Notes: generated by a model not told the origin, from the letters alone. A DNA stretch of 64,000 nucleotides from Tillus elongatus (GCA_964006375.1 OZ023265.1:148534393-148598392), one strand, 5' to 3'; numbered from the stretch's first letter, positions 8,937 through 21,430 are shown. Translations and numbers: made by a program.

Positions 8937-9985
8937 AAAATTGTATATTCCAATTTGATTTGGCCTCCTTAACACCGTGCATGTGTTGGTTCTCTCGTAC
9001 ATCTCACGGATCTTCCGCGATAAGGGTTTAAAGTTTTTTATCTCATTTTCTTGTAGACCTTGTTATGAAACATACATTTTTGAAGTTAGTTCATTTCTAT
9101 CACTTGTCGTTGAAAAGATACAAGGATTTAAAGTTTAGACCGGAAGTGGCCATTTTATTGTATATTCCAATTTGATTTGGCCTCCTTAACACCGTGCATG
9201 TGTTGGTTCCAGCGTACATCTCACGGATCTTCCGCGATAAGGGTTTAAAGTTTTTTATCTCATTTTCTTGTAGACCTTGTTATGAAACGATATATTTTTA
9301 AAGTCGGTTCATTTCTATCACTTGTCGTTGAAAAGATACAAGGATTTAAAGTTTAGACCGGAAGTGGCCATTTTATTGTATATTCCAATTTGATTTGGCC
9401 TCCTTAATACCGTGCATGTATTGGTTCCATCGTACATCTCACGGATCTTCCGAGTCTTCGACCAATACCATTATTCTCGCTTATCAACCTTCACTCTCAT
9501 TTGTCGGCAATACCATTATTCTCGCTTATCAACCTCACTCTCATTTGTCGGCTAGGTTGGGGTGACGTATCTTTAAATAATGGAGTCTTCAACCATCTTC
9601 ATCAGCGCACCATCTTTAAGAACGAAAGCCGCCATTCTTTATCAGCGAAAGCCGCCATTTTTATAATGTCAGGGATGTCAGCTTAAGGTATCACAGGCTT
9701 CCATCTTTCATTCCGCCATTTTCCGCCATTTTGGTTCCTCCGTTTTGGTTCCGCCTCTAATATTAAACATTATTTTGTAAATCATCCATTTGTCTAATAA
9801 TAAACTTTAATTATGTTACATGTATGGTTTGTAAGGTATCACAGGCTTCCATCTTTCATTCCGCCATTTTCCTCCGTTTTGGTTCAGCAGCCTCTAATAT
9901 TAAACATTATTTTGTAAATCATCCATTTGTCTAATAATAAACTTTAATTATGTTACATGTATGGTTTGTTTGTAGTCGTATATAT
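8937..9985 (-). repeat. Right terminal inverted repeat with 217-bp array
   Basis: 8937-9452 holds about 2.4 units of the 217-bp repeat in inverse orientation (CGTACATCTCACGG at about 8996, 9213 and 9431). 9453-9985 is the inverse of the outer segment 4007-4300, with small local duplications: CGCTTATCAACC...CTCATTTGTCGG twice near 9478-9560, and a ~135-bp stretch (GGTATCACAGGC to ATGTATGGTTTGT) twice at 9689-9835 and 9836-9972. It ends GTTTGTTTGTAGTCGTATATA. Confidence 0.85.
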
Positions 9986-10020
9986 ATATATACCAACCTA
10001 AAACAATAAATTGATAAGCG

Positions 10021-10095
10021 TCTGCTTAGCTCAACGGGTAGCATCGTTGCCTCCCATCTGAATGCCCCGGGTTCGAAACTCACCTGCTCCAAATG
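10021..10095 (+). ncRNA. tRNA-like SINE head
   Basis: TAGCTCAACGGG at 10027-10038 matches a pol III A box and GGTTCGAAACT at 10070-10080 a B box, with a plausible CTCCCAT anticodon loop between. The T-arm does not pair well, so this is a tRNA-derived pseudogene or SINE head, not a functional tRNA. It starts about 35 bp beyond the right end of the KilA-N element. Confidence 0.55.
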
Positions 10096-10139
10096 GTTTT
10101 TTTCAAAATATAATAATTTGAAGTAATAGGTTAGACACT

Positions 10140-10640
10140 TTGGAATGTTTGCATGTGACTGTCTGGCCCAAGTCGTGTGACGTCACAGTTTCCTAGACAG
10201 GTCAATGGCCTTAGGAATAACACGGCTAAATGTAAATGTGACTGTCTGGATGTGATTGTCTGGCACAAGTCATGTGACGTCACTGTCTGGCCAAAGACAG
10301 GTCAATGACCTTAGGAATAACACGGATGTGACTGTCTGGCCCAGGGCGTGGCTGGGCGCCGGCGCCGGGGCTGGCGCCCGGGGCGTGGCTAGGCGCCGGG
10401 CCCGGGGCAGGCGCCGGGGCAGGCGCCAGGGCAGGCGCCAGGGCAGGCGCCAGGGCAGGCGCCAGGGCGTGGCTAGGCGCCAGGGCGTGGCTAGGCGCCA
10501 GGGCGTGGCTAGGCGCCAGGGCGTGGCGCCGGCGCCAGGGCAGGCGCCAGGGCGTGGCGCCGGCGCCAGGGCGTGGCGCCGGCGCCGTGACGTCACTTCC
10601 TGTGACGTCACTGTCTGCTCAAAGTGCCGCATTACCTACT
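10140..10640 (+). repeat. GC-rich minisatellite with TGACGTCA sites
   Basis: 10340-10590 is built from GGCGCC-centred units of 12 bp (AGGCGCCAGGGC) and 18 bp (AGGCGCCAGGGCGTGGCT), very GC-rich in an AT-rich window. Perfect TGACGTCA (CRE/ATF-type) octamers occur at 10178, 10275, 10588 and 10603, and GTGACTGTCTGG is repeated around them. The long open frames on both strands here are by-products of the low-complexity repeat. Confidence 0.8.
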
Positions 10641-11009
10641 CGCAACGTATAAAGGCACTGTCAAATTAAATTAAATTTTCTAAATCAACACATTTTTGTG
10701 TTTTATGTGTCGTCTTATCATATAAAATTAGTTGTGAAATCAGAAGAATGTTCTACAGCAGTGAGTCAGAAAAGTAATAAAATTTATATAATTAATAGGC
10801 CATACAATATAATAATGTTAATATCATCCCACTGATGTTTCATAAACACGTGAACACTTTATCGTGTTATCGTGTTCCTTATCTTATCTCTATTATTTGT
10901 GAAATATTTTATCTAATTCCTGTGTATAATAGGGCATATAATCTATGATACATAGTAATAAGTATAATACATTAAATAAGTAAATCAATGAAAAGTATTA
11001 CGTCGTCAA
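10641..11009. other. No recognisable feature
   Basis: AT-rich single-copy-looking sequence with no ORF or repeat I could identify. Confidence 0.4.
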
Positions 11010-11440
11010 AGGTAAAAAAATAACTTTATTGTTTGAAAATGTACAAAAACCTGCGACAGTAAACTTAAGGTGTTTCCGAAAAAAACCCGTTTCTTGGTCA
11101 ACCTTATAGGTTAATAGCAAATTGAGCTTTTCAAATATGAAGCATTTAATCAAAATTCGCTACCATAACGCACTTGCTGCACCCAGAATTTCTTTTCCTA
11201 CAAATATGCATTAAATTTCGATGGAAAATGAAAAAATGCAATAACATAAGGCGTGTTCGACTGAAAAAAAAAAGAAAAATTGTATCACCAACGACTTATG
11301 GGCCACCCTGTGATTGTAGTAATAATTTTTTAAGATGTAGCTCAAGACACCCTATAATTAATGTATAGAATTTTTTTCGTATCTTGTATAACAACGGATA
11401 TATTGAGCTTTATTGACTTTTTAGGCAAATTCGACAAAAA
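11010..11440. repeat. Module B fragment followed by module C
   Basis: 11010-11186 is the right half of a B-type MITE ending CGCACTTGCTGCACCCAGA. Module C follows (CGACTTATGGGCCACCCTG, then ATATTGAGCTTTATTGA). The order B-C-A continues to 12415, inverse to the order at 28.9-30.7 kb. Confidence 0.7.
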
Positions 11441-11619
11441 TTATATACCACTAAACGATAAACTCTATAGCTAAGACCACTGCCAAGTATCAGAGAAAGG
11501 GTCTATTGGAAATGAATTTTCTGGAAACATTTTAGTAACAACGATGATGATTGAAACTTAGACTTCAGAGTTTGTAAAACATTCTTCTTGATACATTTTC
11601 TTTCCATAGCCCGTATTAG

Positions 11620-12415
<796 letters not shown>

Positions 12416-12654
12416 AGAATTGTACACTATTAGTAACTTATATGATTACAACTAATTCTTTAAATTTAAATGTACCTTGGAGATTGGTTTTAGAGGTCCG
12501 AGTATGCGATTACTTGAAGAAATTTATATTTTATATGAAGCTAGAAAATTAAAATTTGGTACATATTTGTAAATACTGCAAGTCACTTAAAAAAATTGTT
12601 TTAGAAACTTCATTAGTTAGAAAAGTTTTCCAGAAAAAAATTAATTATTTACAA

Positions 12655-13850
12655 ACAGAACGTACGTGCCAAATTATCAATAGGGCAGGTATTTTTCCTT
12701 ATTAATTGCTTGGATGGTTTTGTTTCAGTCAGTTTTGCAAACAAAACAACCAAAAAGGTATTTTACATAGGTTTTACTATGGCGCAAGATTGAAGATTGT
12801 AACTTAATGGGAAATTGAGTTATCGGATATGAAATATTTTACTCTACTCTCTACTTCTCTACTGCAACGTACTTGCACCCAGACCCTCTTCATCGCTTAT
12901 TAGCTTTTTTTACATGATAAAATATTGTAGCTCTCTATATGTGAAACTGACAAACAAGGCAACCTCAAATTCATTTTTGGAAAAATATTTTAAACAAATG
13001 AAATGAGCTCTAGTTAGAGCGAAACCGGTCTACGGTTCTAATTGTGATGAGAATATATCTAGTCTTAAATGAAATGAGGTAACAATTTAAAAATAAATTG
13101 AAAATCTTGGTTTGCGGCTTTGTCACGGGAGTTCTTCTCCCCCTCCTACATGCCTACAACCACCCTCAATGCATAAACAAGAACAATATAAACAAGTAAA
13201 ATTTCTTCGGAACAACCTCCAAAAAAAGTTGTGACCTGCGGTAAATAAGGATTTTGGGCGAAGTAACAAGGATTTTTAGGAAATATGGCTGCAAAATGGG
13301 TAAAAGGTAGCTTATAGAGGTCCAGCTAAGCTGGCTTTTCGAACTTTCCGCTCACATTTCTTTTTAATCTTCTTCCCTGACCAGCACCCCTATTCACTCC
13401 TGGTCCTGTAACTTTCTTAGGGGCCGTTCGCAAGAAATCTTTCTTGTAGTATGTGCATCCAGAAAGGGTTCTAAGCATGTTTCTGATTTTTTTTTCTAAA
13501 AGTCGCCCGTGCGCTAAACTGCAAATTTACCGAAAATTTCATTTTTATTTCCAAAAGGAATGTACCTGCTAAATTATAATCGTGGCAGGTATTTTTCCTT
13601 ATGAATCGCTTGGATGATCCATTTTAGTCAACTCATTCGAACCGGTTTCTGCAAACCAAATAACTAACAAGGTTTTTTAAAAGAAATTTGTAGTTATTTT
13701 TTAAATCTAGTACCCACGCTGTCTTCATATGGGTTTTACTATGTATCAAAACTGAAGATTCTAGTTTAATGGGAAATTGAGTTATCACTATTTGAAATAT
13801 TTTTACAAAAATTCCCTGCCATAACGCACTTGCTGCACCTAAACCCTTTT
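12655..13850 (+). repeat. Divergent direct repeats ending in B-type termini
   Basis: 12655-12885 and 13555-13850 share GGCAGGTATTTTTCCTTA, a GGGTTTTACTATG-type segment and GGGAAATTGAGTTATC, and both end in a degraded CGCACTTGCTGCACC terminus. Between them, 13000-13070 is a fragment of the 320-bp repeat seen at 49.4-50.1 kb (GCGAAACCGGTCTACGGTTC). Nothing else in 13080-13550 is recognisable. Confidence 0.6.
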
Positions 13851-14022
13851 TAACACTTATTTACTATTACTGTAGGCATATTTTTTGAAAATGAAATAAA
13901 TATAAACAGTACAAAATTTTGAAACTATAATTTTAATAATTTACACTGTACATCCGATTATATATAAGTACACTTGGAGAACCCAAGTCACCACAACACA
14001 TATTTCAGAGACCTTACGATCG

Positions 14023-14049
14023 TTTCACTAACCAAGTTAGCGTAATCAG
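14023..14049 (-). ncRNA. Degenerate hammerhead-ribozyme-like core
   Basis: On the minus strand: CTGATTA, a 5-6 bp stem (GCTAAC/GTTAGT) with a short TTG loop, then GAAAC. One base differs from the CUGANGA core. It lies downstream of the Penelope-like RT on the same strand, as expected for a Penelope terminal region. Flanking stems I and III were not folded. Confidence 0.45.
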
Positions 14050-14179
14050 AGGATAAAAGATTCTAAACACTTAAACAACTAACATCAACTTATATACCGG
14101 ATCTTAGGTAAAGAGATGAAACTGAGATGGGAAACTAGTCGCAGGCAATAAAATCTTCTATTCTGCACATGTTTGTGTT

Positions 14180-14845
14180 AAACACCGCGAAAATATCATC
14201 CACGTAACGTCACCACACTCTAGGAAAATAACCACTTTCACTTTCAATATCTGTTTCAAATCTGCTCATGAAAAGGTCTGCAATAAATGGCGATAGCGGA
14301 TTGCCCATTGCCGTGCCTTGGGTTTGTTGAAAAAATTCATTGTTGAATTGAAAAATATTTTGTTTGATGCAAAAGTTTGTTAGAGTTAAATATTCTTTGC
14401 AGACATTTTCATTTATGTTATTCATTTTTAGCAACTGCTCTAAATGCGTTAAAGTTTTCTCCGTGGGAACGCTAGGAAACAATGAGGTTACATCGAATGA
14501 AATTAAAACATCGGCTTCAGTCAATTTAACCTCTTTAATTTTATTAATAAATTCAAGTGAATTTGTTACTGAAAAACTTTTCTGTTTGACAAGCAAACCT
14601 TTAAACTCATCTGTCAACCACTTAGCTAAATTATAAGTCAGGGAATCTATAGCCGAAACAATAGGTCTAACTGAATTTCCCGGTTTATGAATTTTTGGGA
14701 GACCGTACTTCTTGGGAACTTTCGGATTAGCAACTTGTAACTTCCTTCTGATTATATATGTCACTTTAACTGCTTTATGAAATTGTGTAGTTTTAGTTAC
14801 TGCAAATGTTCCATGAAGAGTAAAAGCTAAGAGTAAAGAAACCAT
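14180..14845 (-). pseudogene. Penelope-like element reverse transcriptase
   Basis: The frame shows Penelope RT hallmarks: KVPKKYGLPKIHKPGNSVRP, then LISFDVTSLFPSVPTEKT and QQTQGTAMGNPLSPFIADLF. The frame stops at TGA (14210-14212) two codons before RYVDD (YVDD at 14195-14206), so the catalytic aspartates lie just beyond an in-frame stop. The N-terminus is lost near 14850 and the GIY-YIG domain is absent. Penelope-like elements prime with their RT on nicked DNA or telomeric ends; this copy is dead. Confidence 0.85.
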
Positions 14846-15039
14846 AAGTACTTAGGTGCCCTAGGTATTATACTTATTATATTAGTTTGAGGTTGGTATA
14901 CTTCTTCGTGATGTAATTTTGTTTTAGTACCTACATTGATTAAGAACCTGAATGCGATGTACACAACCACTTTCTTATTTGTTTGATTGGACATTAGAAC
15001 CATTGTATACTACAGTCACCGTCGATAACAGTTTTTGTA

Positions 15040-16070
15040 GCAATGATTTTATTACATTAAGAAAAACATTATAAAAGAACGTTACAAAAACTGCTGAAAG
15101 TTTCCTTCTCCAACCCTTACACATGCCTCCGCTCTTTTTCTCACCGATTCCCGTACTCTTTGGAACACCCCCCGGAGTAGTTCTTACGATTTCAAATGCA
15201 TCTAGTTATCGATTTCGTAACTCTTCAATTGTATTCAGTGGTGTTTTATACACTAGTGATTTGAGATGCCCACATAGGGAAAAAATTCATGCTATTTAAA
15301 TCAGGGGACGTAGGGTGCCATGGCTGAGGTCCACCCCGTCCTATCCACTTGTTCTCATACACTTCATTTAAATACTCCCGAGCTACAATTGAAAAATTGG
15401 CTCGCCATCGTGCGTATACCACATCTGATTTCGCAGAAGGAGGAAATCTTCGAGTAATAAAGGCAGTTCGTGTTGCAAAAAATGCCTGTATGAGTCACCG
15501 GTAAATCAACCAGGCAAAAAGAAGGGGACTATTAAATGATCCCCTATTATACCACCCCATACATTTAATGAAAACTGCTCTTGAAAATGCGTTTACACAA
15601 TTTCATGCGGATTTTCTTCCGCCCATATACGGTTGTTATGAAAATTAGTAATAGAATTCCTTGAAAATTTTGCTTCGTCGGTGAAAAATATTTTACAATC
15701 AAAATTGGGTATAGCAAAGATTGCGCAGTATACGCCAAACAACTTGATGCCTAATATTTAAATGCTCAAAATTTTTCTGGTACTTGTATCTGGGTGTTCT
15801 TCAATTTCATTAAGAACAGCTTCTTCGTTCCTTGGTGTTCTAACAGTACGTGGTCTACCTACATTATTGGTATTCTTCTTAAACGTTCTAGTTTCTAAAA
15901 GACGCCTATGAATATTTGAGAATATTCGATGATCAGGTATCTCCCTATTGGGATAGCGCTCCATGTACAGCCGTCTGGTTCCTCTTGCATTTCCATTCGC
16001 AAGGCCATAGATGAAATGCATCTCCCATTTCGGAATTCGTAAAATTTGCCATTTTTACGATGACTAGTAT
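15040..16070 (-). pseudogene. Mariner-like transposase with DUF4817-like N-terminus
   Basis: The first 87 residues (15758-16021) are well preserved: FIYGLANGNARGTRRLYMER then PDHRIFSNIHRRLLETRTFK, a helix-turn-helix domain typical of DUF4817-type transposases. The DDE part continues on the same strand to about 15060 but only in pieces: a TDEAKFSRN-like first Asp region, a THDGEP second Asp region and a degraded third region, with several frameshifts and stops. Inactive. Same broad family as 51.3 kb and 60.7 kb. Confidence 0.75.
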
Positions 16071-16490
16071 TTAAAACACTTTTACACCTGACAGTTTACA
16101 ACTTAAACCAATAATTTGTATACGCCTAAACACAACTTCTGATTTCAAAACAGAACTGTAAAATTAATACAAACAAGAGACTATGAAAACAAAGCCAAAG
16201 CCTACAAGATATTTAAAAAAATTAATTTCATGTAGCGAATGAAAGAAAATCGTTTTAATTTTTTTTCTCTTAAAAAGTTTGTAAAGGAAACGGAAAATTT
16301 ATTCTGCATTTTCTGCAGAGGCGCACCGCAAAAAAGATCAGGGAGAAAACAAGGGGCACGACTCCTGAAAAAATAACCCCCTGTACATTCTCACATTCGT
16401 TTGATATGTCCAATGATATAAGCCCTACAGCATAGCCTACGTTACAAATTTGAGCTAAATATCTTTAAAACTGCAGGACCTATAAAGAAA
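16071..16490. other. No recognisable feature
   Basis: AT-rich spacer between the mariner-like gene and the next MITE; no motif recognised. Confidence 0.4.
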
Positions 16491-16496
16491 AAAAGT

Positions 16497-16796
16497 CTGG
16501 ATGCAGCAAGTGCGTTATGGAAGTGAATTTTTATAAAAATGCTTTGAATAGCAAAGATGTCTTTTTAATACAAGCAGTCATCAATTTGGTTACCGGTATA
16601 ACCTACATAGTAGAAACAATGTGCCATATTTTATCAAAATAACTTATTGTTTGAAAATGTACAAAAAATTTCCGACAATAAACTTTAAATGTTGGTTTCC
16701 TAGCCAACAAACCTTAGGTTAATAGCATATTGAGTTATTGAAATTTGAAGCATTTAATGAAAATTTGCTACCAAAAGGCACTTACTGCGTCTCGAT
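16497..16796 (+). mobile_element. Module B MITE, near full length
   Basis: Inverted ends TCTGGATGCAGCAAGTGCGT and (rc) GCACTTACTGCGTCTCGA enclose ~220 bp of AT-rich core. Core landmarks are a GTTACCGGTATAACCTA segment and TTGAGTTATTGAA. Non-coding and non-autonomous. Confidence 0.8.
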
Positions 16797-17150
16797 TTTT
16801 GTTGTTACAAACATATTTCGATAAAAATGCAATAAAATAAAGGTGTTCGAAAAAAATTGTAGGGATCACCAACGACTTATGGGTCAGCCTGTGATTGTCA
16901 AAATAATTTTATAAAATGCAGTTCAAGACACCCTATAATTAACCTACACAATTTTTTTCTCGTCTCTTGTATAATAATAATTATATTGAGCTTTACCGTA
17001 GAAATGCGTCACCCTGTATATATGTAAACAGATAAAAACTGAACGTAAACCCGGATAAGGATTCTAGGGGCCTAGTTTGCGCTCACTTGAAGAAATATTT
17101 TTAAGATTCTAAAGTCGCGGTCTCCTTATTGACGAATTTTTTGTACGAAA
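16797..17150. repeat. Module C and inverse A-left
   Basis: C at 16800-17015 (CGACTTATGGGTCAGCCTG to GCGTCACCCTGTATATA), then an inverse A-left at 17035-17150 without a long microsatellite. Confidence 0.65.
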
Positions 17151-17639
17151 ATTAGCTAAAAATTATGAACCGTTAAATCGCAAACTTAACTGAAACTACC
17201 GCCAAAGCATCAGAGAGAAAATAACTAACCTGTTGCATATCAACCCTTTTTGTAAAACTTCGATCCTTTATATGTGTTGACGAAATATAACAAACCCTAT
17301 TGAGTCCACTCACTAATATTAATAAAATCGTAAAGGAATAATTTGCACTTGTATATAAAAATGCCCAAATAACACAAACAATTTGTGATAAACAATCTAA
17401 TACCATACAATAAACGTCAGTTACAGCGTGTAACAGACCTGCGCAATAATATCAAATGATCCGTTGCCAGGCAACGACTCCGACATACTAGATCCCATAT
17501 ACCAAGCCAGGTTTGCCATTGTCAATGAAACGCGGTGATACTAAAAATAAATGCTTCAAATTTTAATAGCTCAATTTTCTGTACACCTAGAAAGCTCAAT
17601 TTTGGTACATCGTTAGGTCTTTCCCAAGTCAACTGGATA
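17151..17639. other. No recognisable feature
   Basis: AT-rich sequence; small frames without domains. Confidence 0.4.
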
Positions 17640-18256
17640 CTGTGGCGTAGCGGGGAATGAGGTGGCGAATAATCTCGTAAGACTCGGTTCCCGGCAGCTG
17701 TTCTGTGGCCCGGAGCCTGCGATTGGCATAAGTAGGAAGACAGTCTCTGTCGCCTTAGACGGGTGGACCGAGGAAGCAATGGAGAGGCACTGGGGGTCGG
17801 TTGGTGGCTGCAGGCAGGCGAGGGACTTCGTGAAGGGGCCGGACAGAGATAAAGCTGTCTGGCTACTCGGAGGGAGTCGACCTACGCTTCGCCGCATCCT
17901 CGGGGTGCTGACAGGCCACTGCGCCCTTAGAAGACATCTCACATTGATAGGCGTAGAGAGGGATTCCATTAGCCAGGAATGCGTCGAGGATGAAGAAACG
18001 TCCTACCACTACCTGTGTGAATGCGAGGCTTTTGGGAGTCTTCGAGCAGAATTGTTCGGATCAAGGACTCTGCAGAGGAATCAGGTAAGTACCGTCCAAT
18101 TGAAGACCGTCACGGCCTTCATCTCGAGGTCGAGGCGGTTTGGCGACGGAACCGAGGAAGAGTAGAGCATGGTTGCTGGGTTGCTGGGGTTGGCAAAAAG
18201 GGCCCATTGTGGCCTACTTGCTTGGCGTTGGCCTCCCCACCACTGCTGCTACCGTA
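17640..18256 (+). pseudogene. Non-LTR retrotransposon RNase H and 3' end (I/LOA-like)
   Basis: It begins in GVAGNEVANNLVRLGS, the last RNase H motif (G-N-x-x-A-D/N), then reads PEPAIGIS, GCRQARDF, ILGVLTGHCALRRHL and a Cys-rich ECVEDEETSYHYLCECEAF segment, typical of the region after RNase H in I/LOA/R1-group elements. The frame is open for about 167 residues, then another frame reads the end. The 5' part (EN, RT) is missing. GC content is clearly higher than the flanks, which helps mark the insert. Confidence 0.7.
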
Positions 18257-18259
18257 GAC

Positions 18260-19565
18260 CTAACGATGTACAAAACTCTTGAAATTTCAACACCTTGTAT
18301 ATCAATAATGAAGCGTTTGCGGGCCTATGTTTGATGAACTTTTAGTCATGAAATAAGCCAAAGAATTACCACCTTCCGTTTGTACATGATACTTAGGAAC
18401 ATCTGTATATGGTTCTGTTCAAGTCGGTCATGTTTGATTAATATTGACAGAAAATGAATTGATGATAAGATCCTTCATGGCTCTGGACGACAGTATAAGA
18501 TCTAAAATTTGGTACCTATGTTTATTAGATAAGCGGGACGTATACAAATCAAATGACTTAGATGTCCGTAATTTATATACGTATATTATGATTTGTTAAG
18601 ATTTGTAAGTTATGAGAAATAAATAAATATTAATATGGCTTTTTCACAGTAACAGTTAAGTTTGACTCATCGCCATTTCTCCGGTAGTATATAGCTCTCT
18701 CAGCCGTCACATAAAAGTATATAATAATACATTCTTCTCGATTCCTTTATGATAATATGTATACCATTGATCTGACTCAGATTACAGACTTTATACTCGC
18801 AGAAACATTTATTGTGAATTCCACAACAATACATGATTATATTAACGTATTGGTAGCTAACAGTTACATTATTATATTGATGTTTATTTTTGTTATGGAA
18901 ACTTGATATTGTATGGTGGCTAATGCGCACACTCATGGACTTCCGGAGCCCGGAGTTGGTCCTGGGTATCGGATGTCCCTGCATGGCTGCTGATTCTGGT
19001 CGAATTCCGTACTGTCTCTGTGTTGAGATGCTTTGCGCATATCGTATGTCTCATCATGAATTACAGCTCCTCCCTTCAGTTTACACTCCTTGTAATGTTC
19101 TAATGTATTTTGTTTTGTGACTATTTGACTGCAAAGTATTTAATTACATGTTATCTTATGAAATAGCAATCGAAAATTAAACTTCCCTTTTAAATATACA
19201 GCAGGTTTTCGTACTTCCTAATTTTTTTTTTCTTTTTTATCCGATTTAAACCAAATTGATACTAGTTATAGAATACACAGTATTGTCTAGTTATGGCCGA
19301 AATGCGACTCCTCCATTTCAAATGCAAAGCTACCTACGATCCCAAACTAGAATTAAAAAATGTTAAAACCTTAGGCATTTTCCTATCAACATTTTGCACT
19401 CAAACAAGATATTGAAGATTGCCCTAAAAGCTTAAATCCAAAGTTTCGTTAAAATTAACAAATGTTGTAAAAACTCTGACCGCAGCATATGCGCTTTTGT
19501 GGCGAATTTTCGTAAGTTTGGTAAAAACGGTATTTACTTTATCTGCTAAGTAGGTATTCCATTTC
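18260..19565. other. No recognisable feature
   Basis: AT-rich, no repeat family or coding domain recognised. Confidence 0.4.
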
Positions 19566-19577
19566 ACCTTTCTCAAC

Positions 19578-19949
19578 AATAATAACCTCGGTGGTTCAGG
19601 GGTAAGAACGTGTGCCTCTGAATTGAAGGGTACTGGGTTCGAGCCCAGGGTACTCTTTTCACTTTTTCAGTACAAACTGTAAAATTAACATCAACCGAGG
19701 TTCTGGCATTGTATTTGAACAAGTTGATCGTCTGCACGTTCCGCCCTTCGGTGAGGGCGTAAAGCCGTAGGTCCCGTGTCCATGCGATCTTGGGCACGTT
19801 AGAGATCCCTACCCTCCTTACAGAAAGGCAGGGGTTCGGCAAAATTTCCAGGATAGTGAGGTGAAACTGCTCCCTGGCGTCGGTGATTGGCCATAGTCGT
19901 GGAAATAGGCCGACGTAAAAGAAACAAAAAAACACACACACAAACACAT
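19578..19949 (+). mobile_element. tRNA-derived SINE with 12-bp target duplication
   Basis: The A box TGGTTCAGGGGT (19592-19603) and B box GGTTCGAGCCC (19636-19646) form the tRNA-like head. The body runs to a CGACGTAAAAGAAAC then (AC)n tail. ACCTTTCTCAAC flanks the element exactly (19566-19577 and 19950-19961), so insertion used target-primed reverse transcription. A second copy is at 29801-30155, inverted. Confidence 0.85.
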
Positions 19950-20160
19950 ACCTTTCTCAACTTATTTATGTTAAATTTAGTGGGTGGATGATGGATAACC
20001 ATTCACTGACATACCTTTCCCTACACAAACACATACATGTTAAATTTAGCGGATTCTTATAAACAAATATTCACTTCTAGGCATATTAACTTTTTTTGTC
20101 AATATAATGTCACACAACTGGTGTGACAAGTTGATTACAAAAACCATTGACAACTAACAG

Positions 20161-20294
<134 letters not shown>

Positions 20295-20295
20295 C

Positions 20296-21430
20296 GAGGG
20301 CTGGTCAATAAGTCCGTGACTTGTTGAATGAAACGCAGGTTTTTTGACAAAAAATCATTTTATTTCCCAACATAGTCTCCTTTGACGTCTATACACTTCG
20401 TTCAACGTTTCTCCAATTTTTTTGATCCCTTCCAAAAAATAAGATTTGTCGAGGTCCTCAAAATAGGTATTTGTTTGTGAGATGATTTTATCATCGGAGT
20501 CGATTCCCTTTCAGCCGGGCTATTTCTTTAAGTTTGGAAACCAGAAATAGTCACTCAGGACTAAATCCGGAGAATATGGGGGAGCAATTCGTAGCCCAAT
20601 TTATGCAATTTCGTCATGGAGACTACACATGTGTGCGCCCTTGCACTGTCTTGGTGGAAAAGAACTTTTTTCTTGGAAAAATGCGGTCGTTTTTTTCTTT
20701 AAATCGTCATTGAATCGGTCCAAGAAGTTGGTATAATATTCTCCATTGATTGTTCTTCCCTTTTGAAGGTAATCAATGTGGATTATACCGCGTCCATCCC
20801 TAAAAAACGGTCGACATGACTTAATTGGCTGACAAATCCACTTTGGCCTTCTTCGGCGCCGATTCGCACGGAGAAACCCACTGTTTTGACTGCTGCTTGG
20901 TCTCTGGTGTGTTATGGTGAATCCTTGTTTCGTCCACGGTTACGAAACGGCGCAAAAACCCGTCACCTCTTGCGGTTGAACAACGCCAAACACTCCTTCG
21001 AAGTTGTAACACGATTGCGTTTGCGGTCGATTGTGAATAAACGCGGCACCCATCTTGCGGATAGCATGATGATCATGCAAAATCGAAACCACTGGGCCAT
21101 GTGATTTGCCAATCTCCCGCACTTTAAACCTCCGGTCGTCAACACCATATTGTGAATGTTTTCAATTGTTTCGGGTGTAGCGACCTCAACTGGGCGCCCA
21201 GAACGTGCGCCATCAATTGTGCTTGTACGGCCGCAACGAAATTCAGTAAACCTTTTTTTACCATGGAACTTGATGGTGCAGAGTCCCCATAGTATTTATC
21301 AAGCTTAGCCATGGTTTGAGTGATGTTTTTTTCCGCAAAAGATAATGTTTGATGAGCACATGAAATTATCTTTTTTCCATTTTCGTTATAACTCAAGAGC
21401 TTGTCTGCTTTCAATGCCTAGCTAACACAA
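20296..21430 (-). pseudogene. Mariner transposase, degraded
   Basis: Minus-strand pieces give a mariner DD34D transposase in order: LDKYYGDSAPSSSMVKK (near 21290), RWVPRLFTIDRKRN (near 21050), FLRRFVTVDETRIHHNTPET (near 20950, first catalytic Asp in the TVDET motif), a HQDSARAHT-like second Asp region (near 20660) and SPDL near 20570. Frameshifts and stops separate them. The 3' end reads ...GTCACGGACTTATTGACCAG at the junction with (AT)n, a mariner-like terminal sequence. Inactive copy. Confidence 0.85.

Larger units (their letters stand above)
4007..9985. mobile_element. ~6-kb virus-like element with long terminal inverted repeats and a KilA-N gene
   Basis: The left terminus TATATACGACTACAAACAAA and following sequence recur inverted at the right end (to about 9985), next to AT-rich TATATA on both sides. 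Each terminus has an outer ~215-bp segment then the 217-bp tandem array facing inward: left 4415-5414, right 8937-9452. The unique core (5415-8936) encodes a KilA-N protein, a 244-residue protein and a 77-residue protein, all on the plus strand. No transposase, integrase or polymerase is visible inside, so mobility would have to come from elsewhere; the adjacent HUH palindrome is the obvious candidate. Boundaries are by eye. Confidence 0.65.

Noticed and set aside
10021..10095. Functional tRNA gene
   Set aside because: The T-arm and acceptor stem do not pair; only the pol III boxes are good.
10256..10669. Overlapping Ala/Arg/Gly-rich frames on both strands
   Set aside because: They are produced by the GGCGCC minisatellite; frames on both strands with no domain are low-complexity artefacts.
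17522..17969. Minus-strand frames over the RNase H fragment
   Set aside because: They are shadows of the plus-strand retrotransposon coding sequence.
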